Notes: generated from the sequence alone by a model not told the origin. Shown: positions 14,996-24,638, numbered from the stretch's first letter. The stretch is 64,000 bases of DNA from Thiobacillus sp. (GCA_018263115.1 JADFDC010000008.1:34772-98771); one strand, 5' to 3'. Translations and numbers: made by a program.

Positions 14996-16915
14996 TCAGG
15001 CAGCCTTTTGCTGAGACGCTCCCATACCCAGCACCTGCCCCAGGAAAGCATCAAACATCATTAGCGTCCACAAGGCCGTGGAATTGTCGCGGCGGCCTGA
15101 CTGGTGCTGTTCGACCAGCTCACGCATATAAGCCGTGTTGAACATCCCGGTGGCGGCAAGCCGCTCGCCCAGTACCGCGTCGCGAATGGTCTGTGCCAGC
15201 GGGCCCCGGAACCAGGCGGCAAGCGGGACAGCAAAGCCCATTTTCTTGCGATACAGCACGTCGTGCGGCAGATAGGGTTCCATGGCTTTCTTGAAAAGGT
15301 ACTTGCCTTCCGTGCCATGCAGCTTGAGATCCGTGGGCAAGCCTGAGACCCAGCCCATCAGGTCATGGTCGAGCAGCGGTTCGCGCACCTCGAGCGCATG
15401 CGCCATGCTGGCGCGATCGACCTTGGTGAGAATATCGCCGACCAGATACGTCTTCATGTCGAGGTATTGCACAAGCGACAGCGGATCATCCGTTGGCGCG
15501 ACGGCGGCATGGCGGCGCAGCACTTCCACCGCCTGGTAGCCCTGCAGTTCACGTTTGAATTCATCGGAAAACAGCGCCTTGCGCTGGGCGTCGGAAAGCA
15601 GTGATACACCATGGAAGTAGCCCGCCACGGTGTCGCGCGCCAGGGCCTCGAACGTGGTCTTCGCGCGAAATACTTTTGGCGCCCAGTCGGCCTTGGGATA
15701 AACCCGGCCCATCAGACCGAACATGGGTTTGCGCAGCGCAAAGGGCAGCATGGCGCGCATACGCTCTTCGTACCGGAACCAGCGATAGCGGCGGTAACCG
15801 GCGAAATGCTCGTCGCCGCCATCGCCGGACAAGGCTACTTTCACGTGCTTCCTGGCCAGTTCGCAAACACGATAGGTCGGCAGGGCTGAGGAATCCGCAT
15901 AGGGTTCGTCATACACATTGGCCAGTGTGTTGACGAGCGAGAAATCGTCGCTTTCCACTGTTTCGACAAAATGGCGTGTGTGGTAACGGTCCGCCACCGT
16001 TTTCGCGAATTCTGCTTCGTTGAAACTCGGGTCGGTAAAGGCGATGGAGCAGGTGTTGACCGGCGAAGAAGATTGCGCCGCCATCATTGCCACCACCGCG
16101 GACGAATCCACCCCGCCGGAAAGAAACGCACCCAGCGGCACGTCCGCGATCATGCGCAGGCGGATGGATTCCTTGAGGCGCGCGACCAGTTCATCCTCGG
16201 CTTCCTCAATGGAGCTCACTTTGACCGGCGTAAACGGCATATCCCAGTATTGCCGGGGCATCGCACGGGTGTCGCCCCGCTTCTGGACAAGGGTGAAACC
16301 GGGCGGAAGCTTGTGAACCCGCTTGAAGATGGTGCGCGGTTCGGGCACGTAGCCGTAGGCGAAATATTCTTCGACCGCGAACGGATCCATATCGCGCGGC
16401 AGTCCGGGATGCTGCATGAGCGACTTGAGCTCGGAGCCGAAAACCAGCGTACCGTCTTCCAGCCAGGCGTAATACAAAGGCTTGACGCCAAAGCGGTCGC
16501 GCACGAGGAAAAAAGTCTGTCGATTGCGGTCCCACAAGGCGAAGGCGAACATGCCGCGAAACCGGTCCACGCATTTTTCGCCCCACGCCTCCCACGCATG
16601 CACGATGACTTCTGTATCGGAATGCGTGCGGAACACGTGGCCAAGCGCCTGCAACTCAGGCACCAGCTCCTGGAAATTGTAGATTTCGCCATTGAACACG
16701 ACCACCACGCTGTGATCTTCGTTGAACAGCGGCTGCTGTCCGGTGGAAAGGTCGATGATGGACAGGCGGCGATGCCCCAGACCCACGCCCGGTTCCAGAT
16801 GCAAGCCGCCTTCATCCGGCCCGCGATGAAACTGGCTTTCGTTCATGCGATGCAAAAGTTCGCGGGAAATTTCCCGCGTCCCCGTCGTATCAAATATGCC
16901 TGTTATGCCGCACAT
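14996..16915 (-). CDS. Exosortase A-associated amidotransferase (asparagine synthase family)
   Basis: The 639-residue protein has the full AsnB architecture: MCGITGIFD with Cys2 as glutaminase nucleophile, RGPDEGG (31-37), FNGEIYN (74-80) and the ATP-pyrophosphatase loop SGGVDSS (266-272), followed by ALSGDGGDEHF. It fits the exosortase A-associated amidotransferase family (TIGR03108, from memory), whose product is thought to be an amidated sugar acid in the repeat unit. It contrasts with the Cys2-less relative at 6991-8823. The upstream 114 bases are AT-rich and mark the edge of the low-GC block. Confidence 0.92.
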   Translation of the reverse strand: MCGITGIFDTTGTREISRELLHRMNESQFHRGPDEGGLHLEPGVGLGHRRLSIIDLSTGQQPLFNEDHSVVVVFNGEIYNFQELVPELQALGHVFRTHSDTEVIVHAWEAWGEKCVDRFRGMFAFALWDRNRQTFFLVRDRFGVKPLYYAWLEDGTLVFGSELKSLMQHPGLPRDMDPFAVEEYFAYGYVPEPRTIFKRVHKLPPGFTLVQKRGDTRAMPRQYWDMPFTPVKVSSIEEAEDELVARLKESIRLRMIADVPLGAFLSGGVDSSAVVAMMAAQSSSPVNTCSIAFTDPSFNEAEFAKTVADRYHTRHFVETVESDDFSLVNTLANVYDEPYADSSALPTYRVCELARKHVKVALSGDGGDEHFAGYRRYRWFRYEERMRAMLPFALRKPMFGLMGRVYPKADWAPKVFRAKTTFEALARDTVAGYFHGVSLLSDAQRKALFSDEFKRELQGYQAVEVLRRHAAVAPTDDPLSLVQYLDMKTYLVGDILTKVDRASMAHALEVREPLLDHDLMGWVSGLPTDLKLHGTEGKYLFKKAMEPYLPHDVLYRKKMGFAVPLAAWFRGPLAQTIRDAVLGERLAATGMFNTAYMRELVEQHQSGRRDNSTALWTLMMFDAFLGQVLGMGASQQKAA

Positions 16916-17029
16916 GATCGCTAATTAATGTTGGATATCGAATGGAATAGCTAGATTGCAGGCCCATACTGATAAATAAGTTCAATTGAGTGTAGGTACA
17001 TAGCAAGCCGCATGCCAAAAGAACTAAAG

Positions 17030-18196
17030 TCATTGGGTGACTTGTACTTTTTTCTTTCTTAAAGCCTGTTGATAAACGGCTTGATAATTCGACGTCATAG
17101 ACTCCAAACTAAATTGGGTAAGCGCCAAGGTTCTTGCATTCCTTCCTTGAATTTTTCGGAGAGCCAAATCATTCACATACGCCCTTAGAATCCCGCTCAA
17201 CTCATTTATTTTCCCAGGTGTGAAAAACTTTCCCGTTTGATTCTCGACAACAAGTTCCAGATTTCCCCCTACACCAGTTGCAATAACGGGCAACCCTGAG
17301 GCCATGGCTTCAAGAACAGTATTAGAGATGCCCTCCATCAAAGAGGGCAATACAAATATATCCATGGCGCGCAAAATGCTGGGGATGTTCTCACTCGTCC
17401 CTGGCATCCAGCATAACTCCGCGACTCCTAACTCAACTGAGAGTTGGCGTAATTTTTGTAGAAGCGGTCCATCACCAACCAATACCAGCCTTAATCGATT
17501 TCTGAAATCCAGGGTTTCATTCGCCAACTCAGCGAATGCACGCAATAGCGTTTCTTGATCCTTAACAGCCTGCACACGACCTACTGAACCAATTACTACC
17601 GAATCATCAGAAGCAAATCCTGCAGGAAAAACCGCTTCGACAAGATCATGCCTTGGGAAAAACTTGCCTGTATCCACTCCGTTATAAATTTGCAAAATGC
17701 GCGATGGTTTAATACCAACTTTATCAATCAAATAATTTTTTAAATGAACAGACACTGTGACGTAATCATCAATAAAGAGCGAGTGAATTTTGCGAAGCAA
17801 AATGGGACGCAACTTATTCCCTCCCAGATCACCGACATCCCAGCCATGCTCCCCATGAAGACAATATTTCACGCCCGCAAGGCGAGCTGGGAAAACAGCA
17901 TCCAAGCCAGACAAGTTTCTTGTGTGAAGGATAGATGGCTCTAAGTCACGGCAAATTTTGAATATTTCTCTTCTCAACGCCCATGTGCCAATTTTCGAGC
18001 GATTCAACGCCATCACTTGAACATTCTTGTTCGTCAGTCTATAGCGGAAATCCGAGTAATCTTCCACGCAAATGATAGCGTGCCTGAATAAATCGGGCGG
18101 CATTCTGTTAATTATATTAACCAGCCCATTCTCCATCCCTCCTACTACTAGGTGGTGAATAACATGGAGTACAAGAGGCGGTTGTTTGGCGATCAT
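17030..18196 (-). CDS. Exosortase-associated glycosyltransferase, TIGR03088 type (low-GC replacement copy)
   Basis: The 388-residue GT4 enzyme contains LHVIHHLVVGGMENGLVNIINRM near its start, LHGEHGWD, NGVDTGKFFP and EGISNTVLEAMASGLPVIATGVGG, the pattern of the second exosortase-associated sugar transferase. Base use differs sharply from the flanks: 17041-17100 has 21 G+C in 60, against 42 in 60 at 8401-8460. An N-terminal remnant of a homologous gene lies at 19761-19943, so this copy probably replaced it. The ATG at 18196 overlaps the upstream stop by one base (TAATG). Confidence 0.87.
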   Translation of the reverse strand: MIAKQPPLVLHVIHHLVVGGMENGLVNIINRMPPDLFRHAIICVEDYSDFRYRLTNKNVQVMALNRSKIGTWALRREIFKICRDLEPSILHTRNLSGLDAVFPARLAGVKYCLHGEHGWDVGDLGGNKLRPILLRKIHSLFIDDYVTVSVHLKNYLIDKVGIKPSRILQIYNGVDTGKFFPRHDLVEAVFPAGFASDDSVVIGSVGRVQAVKDQETLLRAFAELANETLDFRNRLRLVLVGDGPLLQKLRQLSVELGVAELCWMPGTSENIPSILRAMDIFVLPSLMEGISNTVLEAMASGLPVIATGVGGNLELVVENQTGKFFTPGKINELSGILRAYVNDLALRKIQGRNARTLALTQFSLESMTSNYQAVYQQALRKKKVQVTQ

Positions 18197-19770
18197 TAGA
18201 TCCCCAAACACTCATACAACATTGCGTAATCGGAGAATTCCCAGTGAATTCCTCTACGGAGAACATTGTAAGGGTCTACTTTCCGAACATTGACACCGCC
18301 ATAAGCTGACAGGCAACCAACATAACCCGCATTTTTCACCAGATTCAAACGTTCTGGTGTCATATGTTCCCGTCCTCCATATGGATAGGCAAAAAGAACT
18401 TTCTCCACACCAAGCTCCTCTTGCAGTTTTTTTCGTGATTCAACCAGCTCTTCCCACACCACATGCTCGGATTCCGCAGCACAATCTATATGATTCACTG
18501 TATGGGAGCCAATCAGGAATCCGTGCCTGTGCATTTCCCTCAATTGTTCCCATTCCATTACTGGTATGTAGGCATTCTTTCTACGAATATCGTGTGGAAA
18601 GAAGCGTTCCTTGGCACCGATTATTCCAGTCGACACAAAGAAAGATGCAGGAATGTCATGCCTGATCAGGATCTTCGCTGCATTAGTGTAGTTATCCAGG
18701 TACCCGTCATCAAAAGTGATGCAAACAATTGGCTTTCTGGTTTTTTTTACGGGATATCCTGAGATTAAATCTTCGATACTGACTGGAGTGCAGTATTTCT
18801 TGATCAGTCGCATATGCCTGTCAAATTGCTCAACACCAACCGTTAGGTTATCCCGAGTACTGTCGCTGACCCTGTGATATAAAAGCACGACAACCCTAGG
18901 TGAAGCCAAGCGATAGAGCCCAAAGCGCCATAATGTTAAGGTGAACAGGAAAATTCCATCCTTGAGCAGAATCTTGAATGAGATAGGCCTGCGCTCAATT
19001 CTGCTTTTCAACTTTGCCATCTCTTTCAGTGTTGGCTTGCGGTATGTTCTTCCCCCTTCAGCCTGTTTTTTAGAGCAGCTTGCACCTCGAAGTATTGAAT
19101 CAACAGCTTCGCGCATGATGTCGACCCCAACCTCGTCCAAGGTAAGTTGAAGGCCCTTTAGGGTGGAAAATTTCTCACGCGGAATAGTCGCCTCAACCAC
19201 GATATTGCCCGCATCAAGTTTTTCATCTACCCAGTGAACTGTGCATCCTATGTTGGATTCGCTATTCCACAACTCCCAGAATGCAGGGGGCATCCCTCTA
19301 TATTCAGGCACTTTCCCCTTATGAAGATTAATGGTTCCCAGATCAGGAATGGAAAACAATTCCTTTTTTAATATTGGTGCCGCCAGGGAAATGCCCAGTT
19401 TTGGATTAAACCTTGATACTTCCTTTATCGTGTCTTGGCCATGGATATCATCAACTTTCAGAATCTTGATATTGTCTTTCGATTCGAATCCCATTGCTAA
19501 GTAGCTATTAACACCTGACGTACTGAATTTCGATGTCACTATTCGACTGAAGACTCGCGTCACCAAATCCGCGAATTGGTAGGGTATCCACCCCCACCCA
19601 TTTCTTTTCAGATTTCGCCACTGGCTTTTTACGACTTTGGCAAGACTCTTCTTGGGAGAGTGCAGCACAACCATCCAGTTCACATCTGGAATAGCCCGAT
19701 TGATTTCTGCAATACCCCTTTTTACTGAGTATGTAAGATCGCCAGTAAATACCACAATGTTTATTGGCAT
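18196..19770 (-). CDS. Fused formyltransferase and NodB-type polysaccharide deacetylase
   Basis: This 524-residue protein has two enzyme domains. Residues about 1-250 resemble methionyl-tRNA/sugar formyltransferases: INLHKGKVPEYRG gives Asn148 and His150, and DAGNIV gives Asp186, the N-H-D triad with the family spacing of 36 between His and Asp. Residues about 290-520 form a polysaccharide deacetylase: ITFDDGY (Asp354, Asp355), SHTVNH (His423, His427) and FAYPYGG. One chain could thus remove an N-acyl group from an amino sugar and formylate the amine, or formylate and later deformylate as ArnA and ArnD do separately. It is in the low-GC block. The ATG at 19770 is preferred; upstream in-frame sequence is remnant DNA. 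Confidence 0.85.
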   Translation of the reverse strand: MPINIVVFTGDLTYSVKRGIAEINRAIPDVNWMVVLHSPKKSLAKVVKSQWRNLKRNGWGWIPYQFADLVTRVFSRIVTSKFSTSGVNSYLAMGFESKDNIKILKVDDIHGQDTIKEVSRFNPKLGISLAAPILKKELFSIPDLGTINLHKGKVPEYRGMPPAFWELWNSESNIGCTVHWVDEKLDAGNIVVEATIPREKFSTLKGLQLTLDEVGVDIMREAVDSILRGASCSKKQAEGGRTYRKPTLKEMAKLKSRIERRPISFKILLKDGIFLFTLTLWRFGLYRLASPRVVVLLYHRVSDSTRDNLTVGVEQFDRHMRLIKKYCTPVSIEDLISGYPVKKTRKPIVCITFDDGYLDNYTNAAKILIRHDIPASFFVSTGIIGAKERFFPHDIRRKNAYIPVMEWEQLREMHRHGFLIGSHTVNHIDCAAESEHVVWEELVESRKKLQEELGVEKVLFAYPYGGREHMTPERLNLVKNAGYVGCLSAYGGVNVRKVDPYNVLRRGIHWEFSDYAMLYECLGI

Positions 19771-19943
19771 ATTCTCAGACTCGCTATTCCAACAAGTGCC
19801 ATTTTTCCCGACCAATGTGGGTACAAATTCCAGAAGTGATTAAACCTGCCTGCATCCATTTGGTTGAAAAGGTTGACCATGCCGTTTTCCATGCCGCCGG
19901 TATCAAACCGGTGCACGACATGCACCACCCGCCACGGATTCAC
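19761..19943 (-). pseudogene. 5' remnant of the original TIGR03088-type glycosyltransferase
   Basis: The frame begins with GTG overlapping the xrtA stop by four bases, as an operon gene would, and encodes WRVVHVVHRFDTGGMENG followed by MVNLFNQMDAGRFNH. This aligns residue for residue with the start of the intact glycosyltransferase at 17030-18196 (HVIH...GGMENG.VN..N.M). After about 36 residues, near 19836, homology stops and the frame runs 25 unrelated codons to a stop. GC-rich sequence changes to AT-rich at the same place. It reads as the stump left when the low-GC block replaced the rest of the gene. Confidence 0.8.
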
Positions 19944-21493
19944 TTGGCGGAAACCTGTGCCAGCGCCTGCATAACGGCGGCTTCATTTTCCCGGACAAAT
20001 CGCTCAAGCACGGCGGACGCTTCGGTCTGGCTGACCTCATAGGGCGCTGCCACGATGATTGAAGCGCCATCATCGCGGGCCAATCTGACGCGCGCCAGCG
20101 CCAGCACCAGTTTTGCAAAATGGTCGCTGCTGGCTTGTTTGCCATCGATCACGTTCCACTGCCATACCAGCAGACGTCTGGGCTGGGTATCCCGGGTTTT
20201 GAGCAGCACTTGCCTGACCTGACGCGGCTGACCGGCGATTACCACGGCCACCTGGCTTTCTCCAACGTTGAGCCAGTGTTCATATTTGGTCTGGCTAACC
20301 ATGTAATTCTGCGAGTTGATCAGTTCTGAATCCTGGCGTTGCGAAACATAGTAATCAAGCGCGATCTGTACCTTGTCGCTTTCTTTTGCGAAGCTGGCAC
20401 GAAGCTGACGGTCCGCGCCCACCCAGTGAGGCACCCAGTCAGTAACTGGATCAACGGTTTGCCAACCCTGCGCAGGCGTGATCGCGAGCGTGGGCAATTC
20501 AGGCAGGCTGCGCTGATCCAGGAAGAAGGCATAGGCAGGCCAGACGCTTGCAACGATCAAAATGGCGGGCAGCGGTTTCTTGCTGCTGAATGCGAGGCTT
20601 GAACCCAAAGGATGAATATTGCCGGCTGGTACCGCGTCCGTTTGCAGCGGGGTTTCTTCATCTTCCCGCCAGTAGCTGCCAATCCAGAACAGCAGCAGCA
20701 TGACTACGCCAAAAAATACCCAGCCGTAAATAAGGTGATCCACGCCCACCGCGTACTTCATGCCCGAGAGGTGGCCGATCATGACGATCATGTAGGCGCG
20801 CAGGCCATTGGCAAGCAGCGGAACGATGACGGACAGGACGGCAAAAACGAGCCGGCGCTTCCAAGACCGGTAGGTGAGATAGGCATACAGGCTGCCCAGC
20901 GTTATGGAAGCGATGAGATAGCGCAGGCCAGAACAAGCTTCGATGACCGACCAGTCACCACTGGGAATGCTGAAGTAATTACCCTCGCGATAAACCGGGA
21001 TGCCGGTAAGTTGCAAGGCAGTAACCGTGAAATCCGCCGTGAATTCCATCAGCGGCGGGATGAGAAACTCGCCCACCGGAACGGCGAAGAACAGGAACAT
21101 CAGCGGAAAGAACAATGCCCGTACGACTTGCAGCCCCAGCATGCTCCAGACGGCGGCGATGAGTATCGCGATGAAGGCGTATTGAGCCACCACACGCACA
21201 CCGCCGGCATCGGCAAGCAACCAGGCTATTCCTGCCATGGCCAACAGGGTCAGGCCGCGCCAGTCAGCCGCTGGTTCGATACGTGCAAGGTGATGCCGAC
21301 GACCCCAGATCAGCCAGGCGCTGATGGGGAATATCAGGAAGCCGTGGGTGAAAGTTTCCGAACGCTCCCAGATTTCCACCATGGAATAGAACGTTGGCCA
21401 GTACAGGGCAAAAATGATCAGCAGAACGAGGCCTGCAAGCATGGCGGCCCTGGTCCAGGGAAAAGTTGTGGTCGCCGGAACTGTGTTGTTCAT
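19940..21493 (-). CDS. xrtA: Exosortase A with C-terminal EpsI domain
   Basis: The inner-membrane protein (about 517 residues) has eight or so transmembrane helices and the exosortase triad: Cys in VIEACSGLRYL, Arg in ANGLRAY and His in GVDHLIYGW (190, 235 and 256 counted from the upstream ATG at 21502). Exosortases are transpeptidase-like enzymes that cut PEP-CTERM tails of exported proteins, probably attaching them to a glycolipid. The soluble last 200 residues match EpsI, as usual for exosortase A (TIGR03109). The ATG at 21493 overlaps the previous stop (ATGA); the ATG at 21502 is equally possible. No PEP-CTERM substrate is encoded nearby. Confidence 0.93.
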   Translation of the reverse strand: MNNTVPATTTFPWTRAAMLAGLVLLIIFALYWPTFYSMVEIWERSETFTHGFLIFPISAWLIWGRRHHLARIEPAADWRGLTLLAMAGIAWLLADAGGVRVVAQYAFIAILIAAVWSMLGLQVVRALFFPLMFLFFAVPVGEFLIPPLMEFTADFTVTALQLTGIPVYREGNYFSIPSGDWSVIEACSGLRYLIASITLGSLYAYLTYRSWKRRLVFAVLSVIVPLLANGLRAYMIVMIGHLSGMKYAVGVDHLIYGWVFFGVVMLLLFWIGSYWREDEETPLQTDAVPAGNIHPLGSSLAFSSKKPLPAILIVASVWPAYAFFLDQRSLPELPTLAITPAQGWQTVDPVTDWVPHWVGADRQLRASFAKESDKVQIALDYYVSQRQDSELINSQNYMVSQTKYEHWLNVGESQVAVVIAGQPRQVRQVLLKTRDTQPRRLLVWQWNVIDGKQASSDHFAKLVLALARVRLARDDGASIIVAAPYEVSQTEASAVLERFVRENEAAVMQALAQVSAK

Positions 21494-22719
21494 GACAGAC
21501 ATGACGAGCTTTCATACGCCGGGCTGGAACGGCTGGCTTCCAGATGCGGCAGGATTCGTGACAGGTTGGTTTGCCAGTCATAGGCTAGCAATATTCTGGC
21601 CCGAGCCTGTGCGCCCATGTCGGGATACAGGTCCTTGCAGACTGCCGTCACCTGGGCGGCAAAATCTGCGATGTTTTCCGCGATCATGAAGTCATCTCCG
21701 GCCTGGGCCGAAATGCCTTCCGCGGCCTGCGGGCTGGCAACGACTGGTCGGGCCATGGCCATGGCTTCCAGCACCTTGTTCTGCACCCCGCGCGCCAGGC
21801 GAAGTGGTGCAACGGCGCATGCGGCGTGCTGGACGTAGGGACGCACATCGTCCACCCTGCCGGTTACCCAGATGCCGGGCTGTGCGCCAAGGGCTTTTAC
21901 CGCATCCGATGGGTTGCTGCCAACTATGGCAAACATGGCATTGGGAATGGCATCGCGCACTTTAGGAAAGATTTCACGGGCAAACCAGTCAACCGCATCG
22001 ATGTTGGGCCAGTAATCCATGGCGCCCGTGAAGACGATGGGGATGGCGCCATCCGGATAGGGCGAAGACATCCCCGGATCCGGCTGAAAATAGGCAGCAT
22101 CCACCCCGTTTTCAAACCAGTCGATATTGCCCGCGGCATCTGTCGCCATGCGTTTCAGATGCGCTGCCTCGACGCTGGAGACAAGGAAGCTGGCATCAAA
22201 ATCCCGCGCGATGCGGGATTCCCATTCGCCTAGCTTGTGTGCCTCGCGCCGATAAAGCCAGGACAGGGGCCAGGGCTTGGTCGGCGCGTACTGCGCCCAC
22301 TTGTCCGAATCCACGTCCACCATGTCCATGAGCTTTGTTCGCATGCCCTGCGGGACATATTGGGCCATGGCGGATGAGAAGGCCAGGGCCATGTCGATAG
22401 TGTTGCTTGAGACCGTGTCCCGGACCCAGTCGGATAACAGCGCGCTTCGATAGTACGGCAGCGTCAGTGCTTCACCGGTCAGCAATCCCCTCAGGCTGGC
22501 CAGTTTTGCCTGACGCGGATTCAGTTCAACCACTTTCACATCAGTACACCATTGGCGCAATGCATCAACATGAACACGGTCGGCCGGGTCGTCGATGAAT
22601 GCGCCCAGGTAAACGCGATAGCGCCCGGCGAGAAACCTCAGCAAATGGTAGGAACGTATCTTGTCGCCCTTGTTCGGCGGATATGGCAGCCGGTGGGCAA
22701 GAAACAAAAGGTTTTTCAC
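21490..22719 (-). CDS. Exosortase-associated glycosyltransferase, TIGR03087 type
   Basis: This 409-residue GT4 protein opens MKNLLFLAHRLPYPPNKGDKIR, the hallmark of the first exosortase-associated sugar transferase family. It continues with VDVDSDKWAQYA, VFTGAMDYWPNIDAVDWF and VLEAMAMARPVVASPQAAEGI. It is a cytoplasmic or membrane-associated transferase for the exopolysaccharide repeat. Three bases separate it from the FemAB-like gene upstream, and its stop overlaps the xrtA start. Confidence 0.92.
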   Translation of the reverse strand: MKNLLFLAHRLPYPPNKGDKIRSYHLLRFLAGRYRVYLGAFIDDPADRVHVDALRQWCTDVKVVELNPRQAKLASLRGLLTGEALTLPYYRSALLSDWVRDTVSSNTIDMALAFSSAMAQYVPQGMRTKLMDMVDVDSDKWAQYAPTKPWPLSWLYRREAHKLGEWESRIARDFDASFLVSSVEAAHLKRMATDAAGNIDWFENGVDAAYFQPDPGMSSPYPDGAIPIVFTGAMDYWPNIDAVDWFAREIFPKVRDAIPNAMFAIVGSNPSDAVKALGAQPGIWVTGRVDDVRPYVQHAACAVAPLRLARGVQNKVLEAMAMARPVVASPQAAEGISAQAGDDFMIAENIADFAAQVTAVCKDLYPDMGAQARARILLAYDWQTNLSRILPHLEASRSSPAYESSSCLS

Positions 22720-22722
22720 ACC

Positions 22723-23796
22723 CTACCCCAGGTTGCGGACGATGAGGGGTCCGATGAAATTGGCCACGGGCAGAGGCAGTTTCTTCCAGGCGGCGATGAA
22801 CAGGCGGTATTTCGGATTGAGCGGATTCACGTCCGGAATGCCATCCGCCTTTACCAGTTGATATTCGTAATGCAGCGGTTGTGGCTCGAATCCCCAGTTT
22901 TTCTTGAAGCTGTAGGGCCCGGTGCCAACCTTGCTGCGTCCGTAATCAAACAGGGTGTAACCTGCTTCGCATGCCCGCCGCATGAGTTCCCAGTACTTGA
23001 AATCGTTGGCGGCCAGGTCACGCGCTTCGGGCATGTCGCCTGCATAGTAGGGCAGGATTTCGTTGCGGAAATAAAAACTCAGCACACTGCTGACAACCTG
23101 TCCATCCTTGAGCACGGACATGACTGAACAGTCCGGGCCAAATTCCTCGCGAAGGATTTGGAAATACTTCTTTGGCAATGCTGGCGTGCCATGCCGATGG
23201 ACATTATCGGAAAAAACGCCAAAGAAGCGTTCGACGCCTTCGTCCACTTCGCTGACCAGCCCGGCCTTGATGCCTTTTCTGACCATGGCGCGCTGCTTGC
23301 GCGGAATGGCATTCATGTTCGCCTCCACGTCCGGCAGTATGGCCTTGCGGAAGGTGACATACAAATCGCGTTTGGCGGGCCAGTCAGCATGAGCCTGCTC
23401 AAGATTGCGCAGTTCCAGATAATCCACATTCAACTGGCTGGCAAGCGAGACCGCGGCGGTTTCCAGTGACTTGCGCGCTTCGTCATCATCCGCCACGACA
23501 CCGCCATAGGCACAAAACGGCAGCGAGGACAGACTGTGGCCAAACAATCGGCTGTTGACTTCGGCCAGCGGCAGGACGCCTGTGATATGCCCACCCTGCT
23601 CGGCAAACAGGAAATGCGTTTTGTGACCGAATGCTCGCTGGATGACCCGCTGCCAGCCGGCACGATGAAAGAAAGTCGCCTTGGGATGCGTCAGGACATA
23701 GGCGTCCCAGCGCGCGGATTCGGATTCCGTCAGTTGCCGGACATGAAGTTCGCCTGTCGGAACGGAAAGAATTTCGGCTTCAAGAACTGCTGACAT
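22723..23796 (-). CDS. Exosortase-associated FemAB/GNAT-fold protein
   Basis: The 357-residue protein has two GNAT-like halves as in FemAB aminoacyltransferases, with LTHPKATFFHRAGWQRVI near the start and YLELRNLEQ, VSSVLSFYFRNEILPYYAGD and FDYGRSKVGTGPYSFKKNWG in the second half. It matches the FemAB-related family tied to PEP-CTERM loci (TIGR03019, from memory). Relatives transfer amino acids or acyl groups; here a glycan or a protein is the likely acceptor, which is inference. The ATG at 23796 is 5 bases after the deacetylase stop. Confidence 0.88.
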   Translation of the reverse strand: MSAVLEAEILSVPTGELHVRQLTESESARWDAYVLTHPKATFFHRAGWQRVIQRAFGHKTHFLFAEQGGHITGVLPLAEVNSRLFGHSLSSLPFCAYGGVVADDDEARKSLETAAVSLASQLNVDYLELRNLEQAHADWPAKRDLYVTFRKAILPDVEANMNAIPRKQRAMVRKGIKAGLVSEVDEGVERFFGVFSDNVHRHGTPALPKKYFQILREEFGPDCSVMSVLKDGQVVSSVLSFYFRNEILPYYAGDMPEARDLAANDFKYWELMRRACEAGYTLFDYGRSKVGTGPYSFKKNWGFEPQPLHYEYQLVKADGIPDVNPLNPKYRLFIAAWKKLPLPVANFIGPLIVRNLG

Positions 23797-23801
23797 CACA
23801 C

Positions 23802-24638
23802 TCAATAATTGAGGAAGACCCGGTCGACACGGTCCCACTCAAAGTCGTTCAACAAATGCTGGAGTTTGCCTTGCATGTGTTTCAGATTGACGTAATGACG
23901 GAAACGCGATTTGAGCCGGGCACCACGCTGGCGCGGCTGATCCGGATCGATCTCCCAGGGATGGAAATAGAACATGCAGGGCGACTGCTCTTTCGTGTTG
24001 ACCTGATTGATTAGCCAGCGCGAAAGCCCATACGGCATCAAGCGGAACCAGCCGCCGCCCGCCGCGGGCAGATTCCGCCCCATCATCGGCACGGTGGTGG
24101 GTGGCAGTTCCCACAAGCCGTCCTTGCCATTGGGCTGCCAGGGGTGGCGAGGCGCGTCGGGCATACCGTAATGATCATGCTTGACCGGGAAAATGCTGGA
24201 GCTGTATCGGTGCCCGGTTTCCTCGAGCACATCAATCGCCCAGCGATTTCGGTCACTGATGGAAAAACTGGGTGCGCGATAGCCGCCTACTGTCTGGCCG
24301 CTCTGGTCTTCCAGAATTTTTTTTGCCCGATCCACATCCTGGCGAAACTGTTCACGATCCAGATCGCTTGCGCGCTGATGACCATACCCATGGCTGGCCA
24401 GCTCGTGGCCATTACTGATGATGTTGCGTACCACACCCGGGTATCGATCCGCGATCCATCCCAGTGTGAAAAAGGTCGCTTTCACGTCAGCTTCATCCAG
24501 CATGGACAGGATCACATCCATGTTGCGCTCGATCCGGCAGGGCAGATTATCCCAGTCGCGGCGATCGATACTGCCTTCAAATGCCGAGACCTGGAAATAG
24601 TCTTCTACATCAATAGTCATGGCATTGGTGATGTTCAT
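23802..24638 (-). CDS. Exosortase-associated polysaccharide deacetylase with DUF3473
   Basis: This 278-residue protein contains a NodB-type deacetylase: TIDVEDYFQV supplies the first acidic pair, ELASHGYGHQ the two metal His residues and GYRAPSFS the third motif. The C-terminal part (FYFHPWEIDPDQPR) is the DUF3473 extension seen in the exosortase-linked family TIGR03006. It would remove N-acetyl groups from the polysaccharide or its precursor; no signal peptide is evident, so a cytoplasmic precursor is more likely. The ATG overlaps the wecB stop region by one base. Confidence 0.9.
   Translation of the reverse strand: MNITNAMTIDVEDYFQVSAFEGSIDRRDWDNLPCRIERNMDVILSMLDEADVKATFFTLGWIADRYPGVVRNIISNGHELASHGYGHQRASDLDREQFRQDVDRAKKILEDQSGQTVGGYRAPSFSISDRNRWAIDVLEETGHRYSSSIFPVKHDHYGMPDAPRHPWQPNGKDGLWELPPTTVPMMGRNLPAAGGGWFRLMPYGLSRWLINQVNTKEQSPCMFYFHPWEIDPDQPRQRGARLKSRFRHYVNLKHMQGKLQHLLNDFEWDRVDRVFLNY

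Noticed and set aside
13744..15141. A 465-codon open frame on the plus strand
   Set aside because: It is antisense to the Daro_2409-type glycosyltransferase and shows no recognisable domain.
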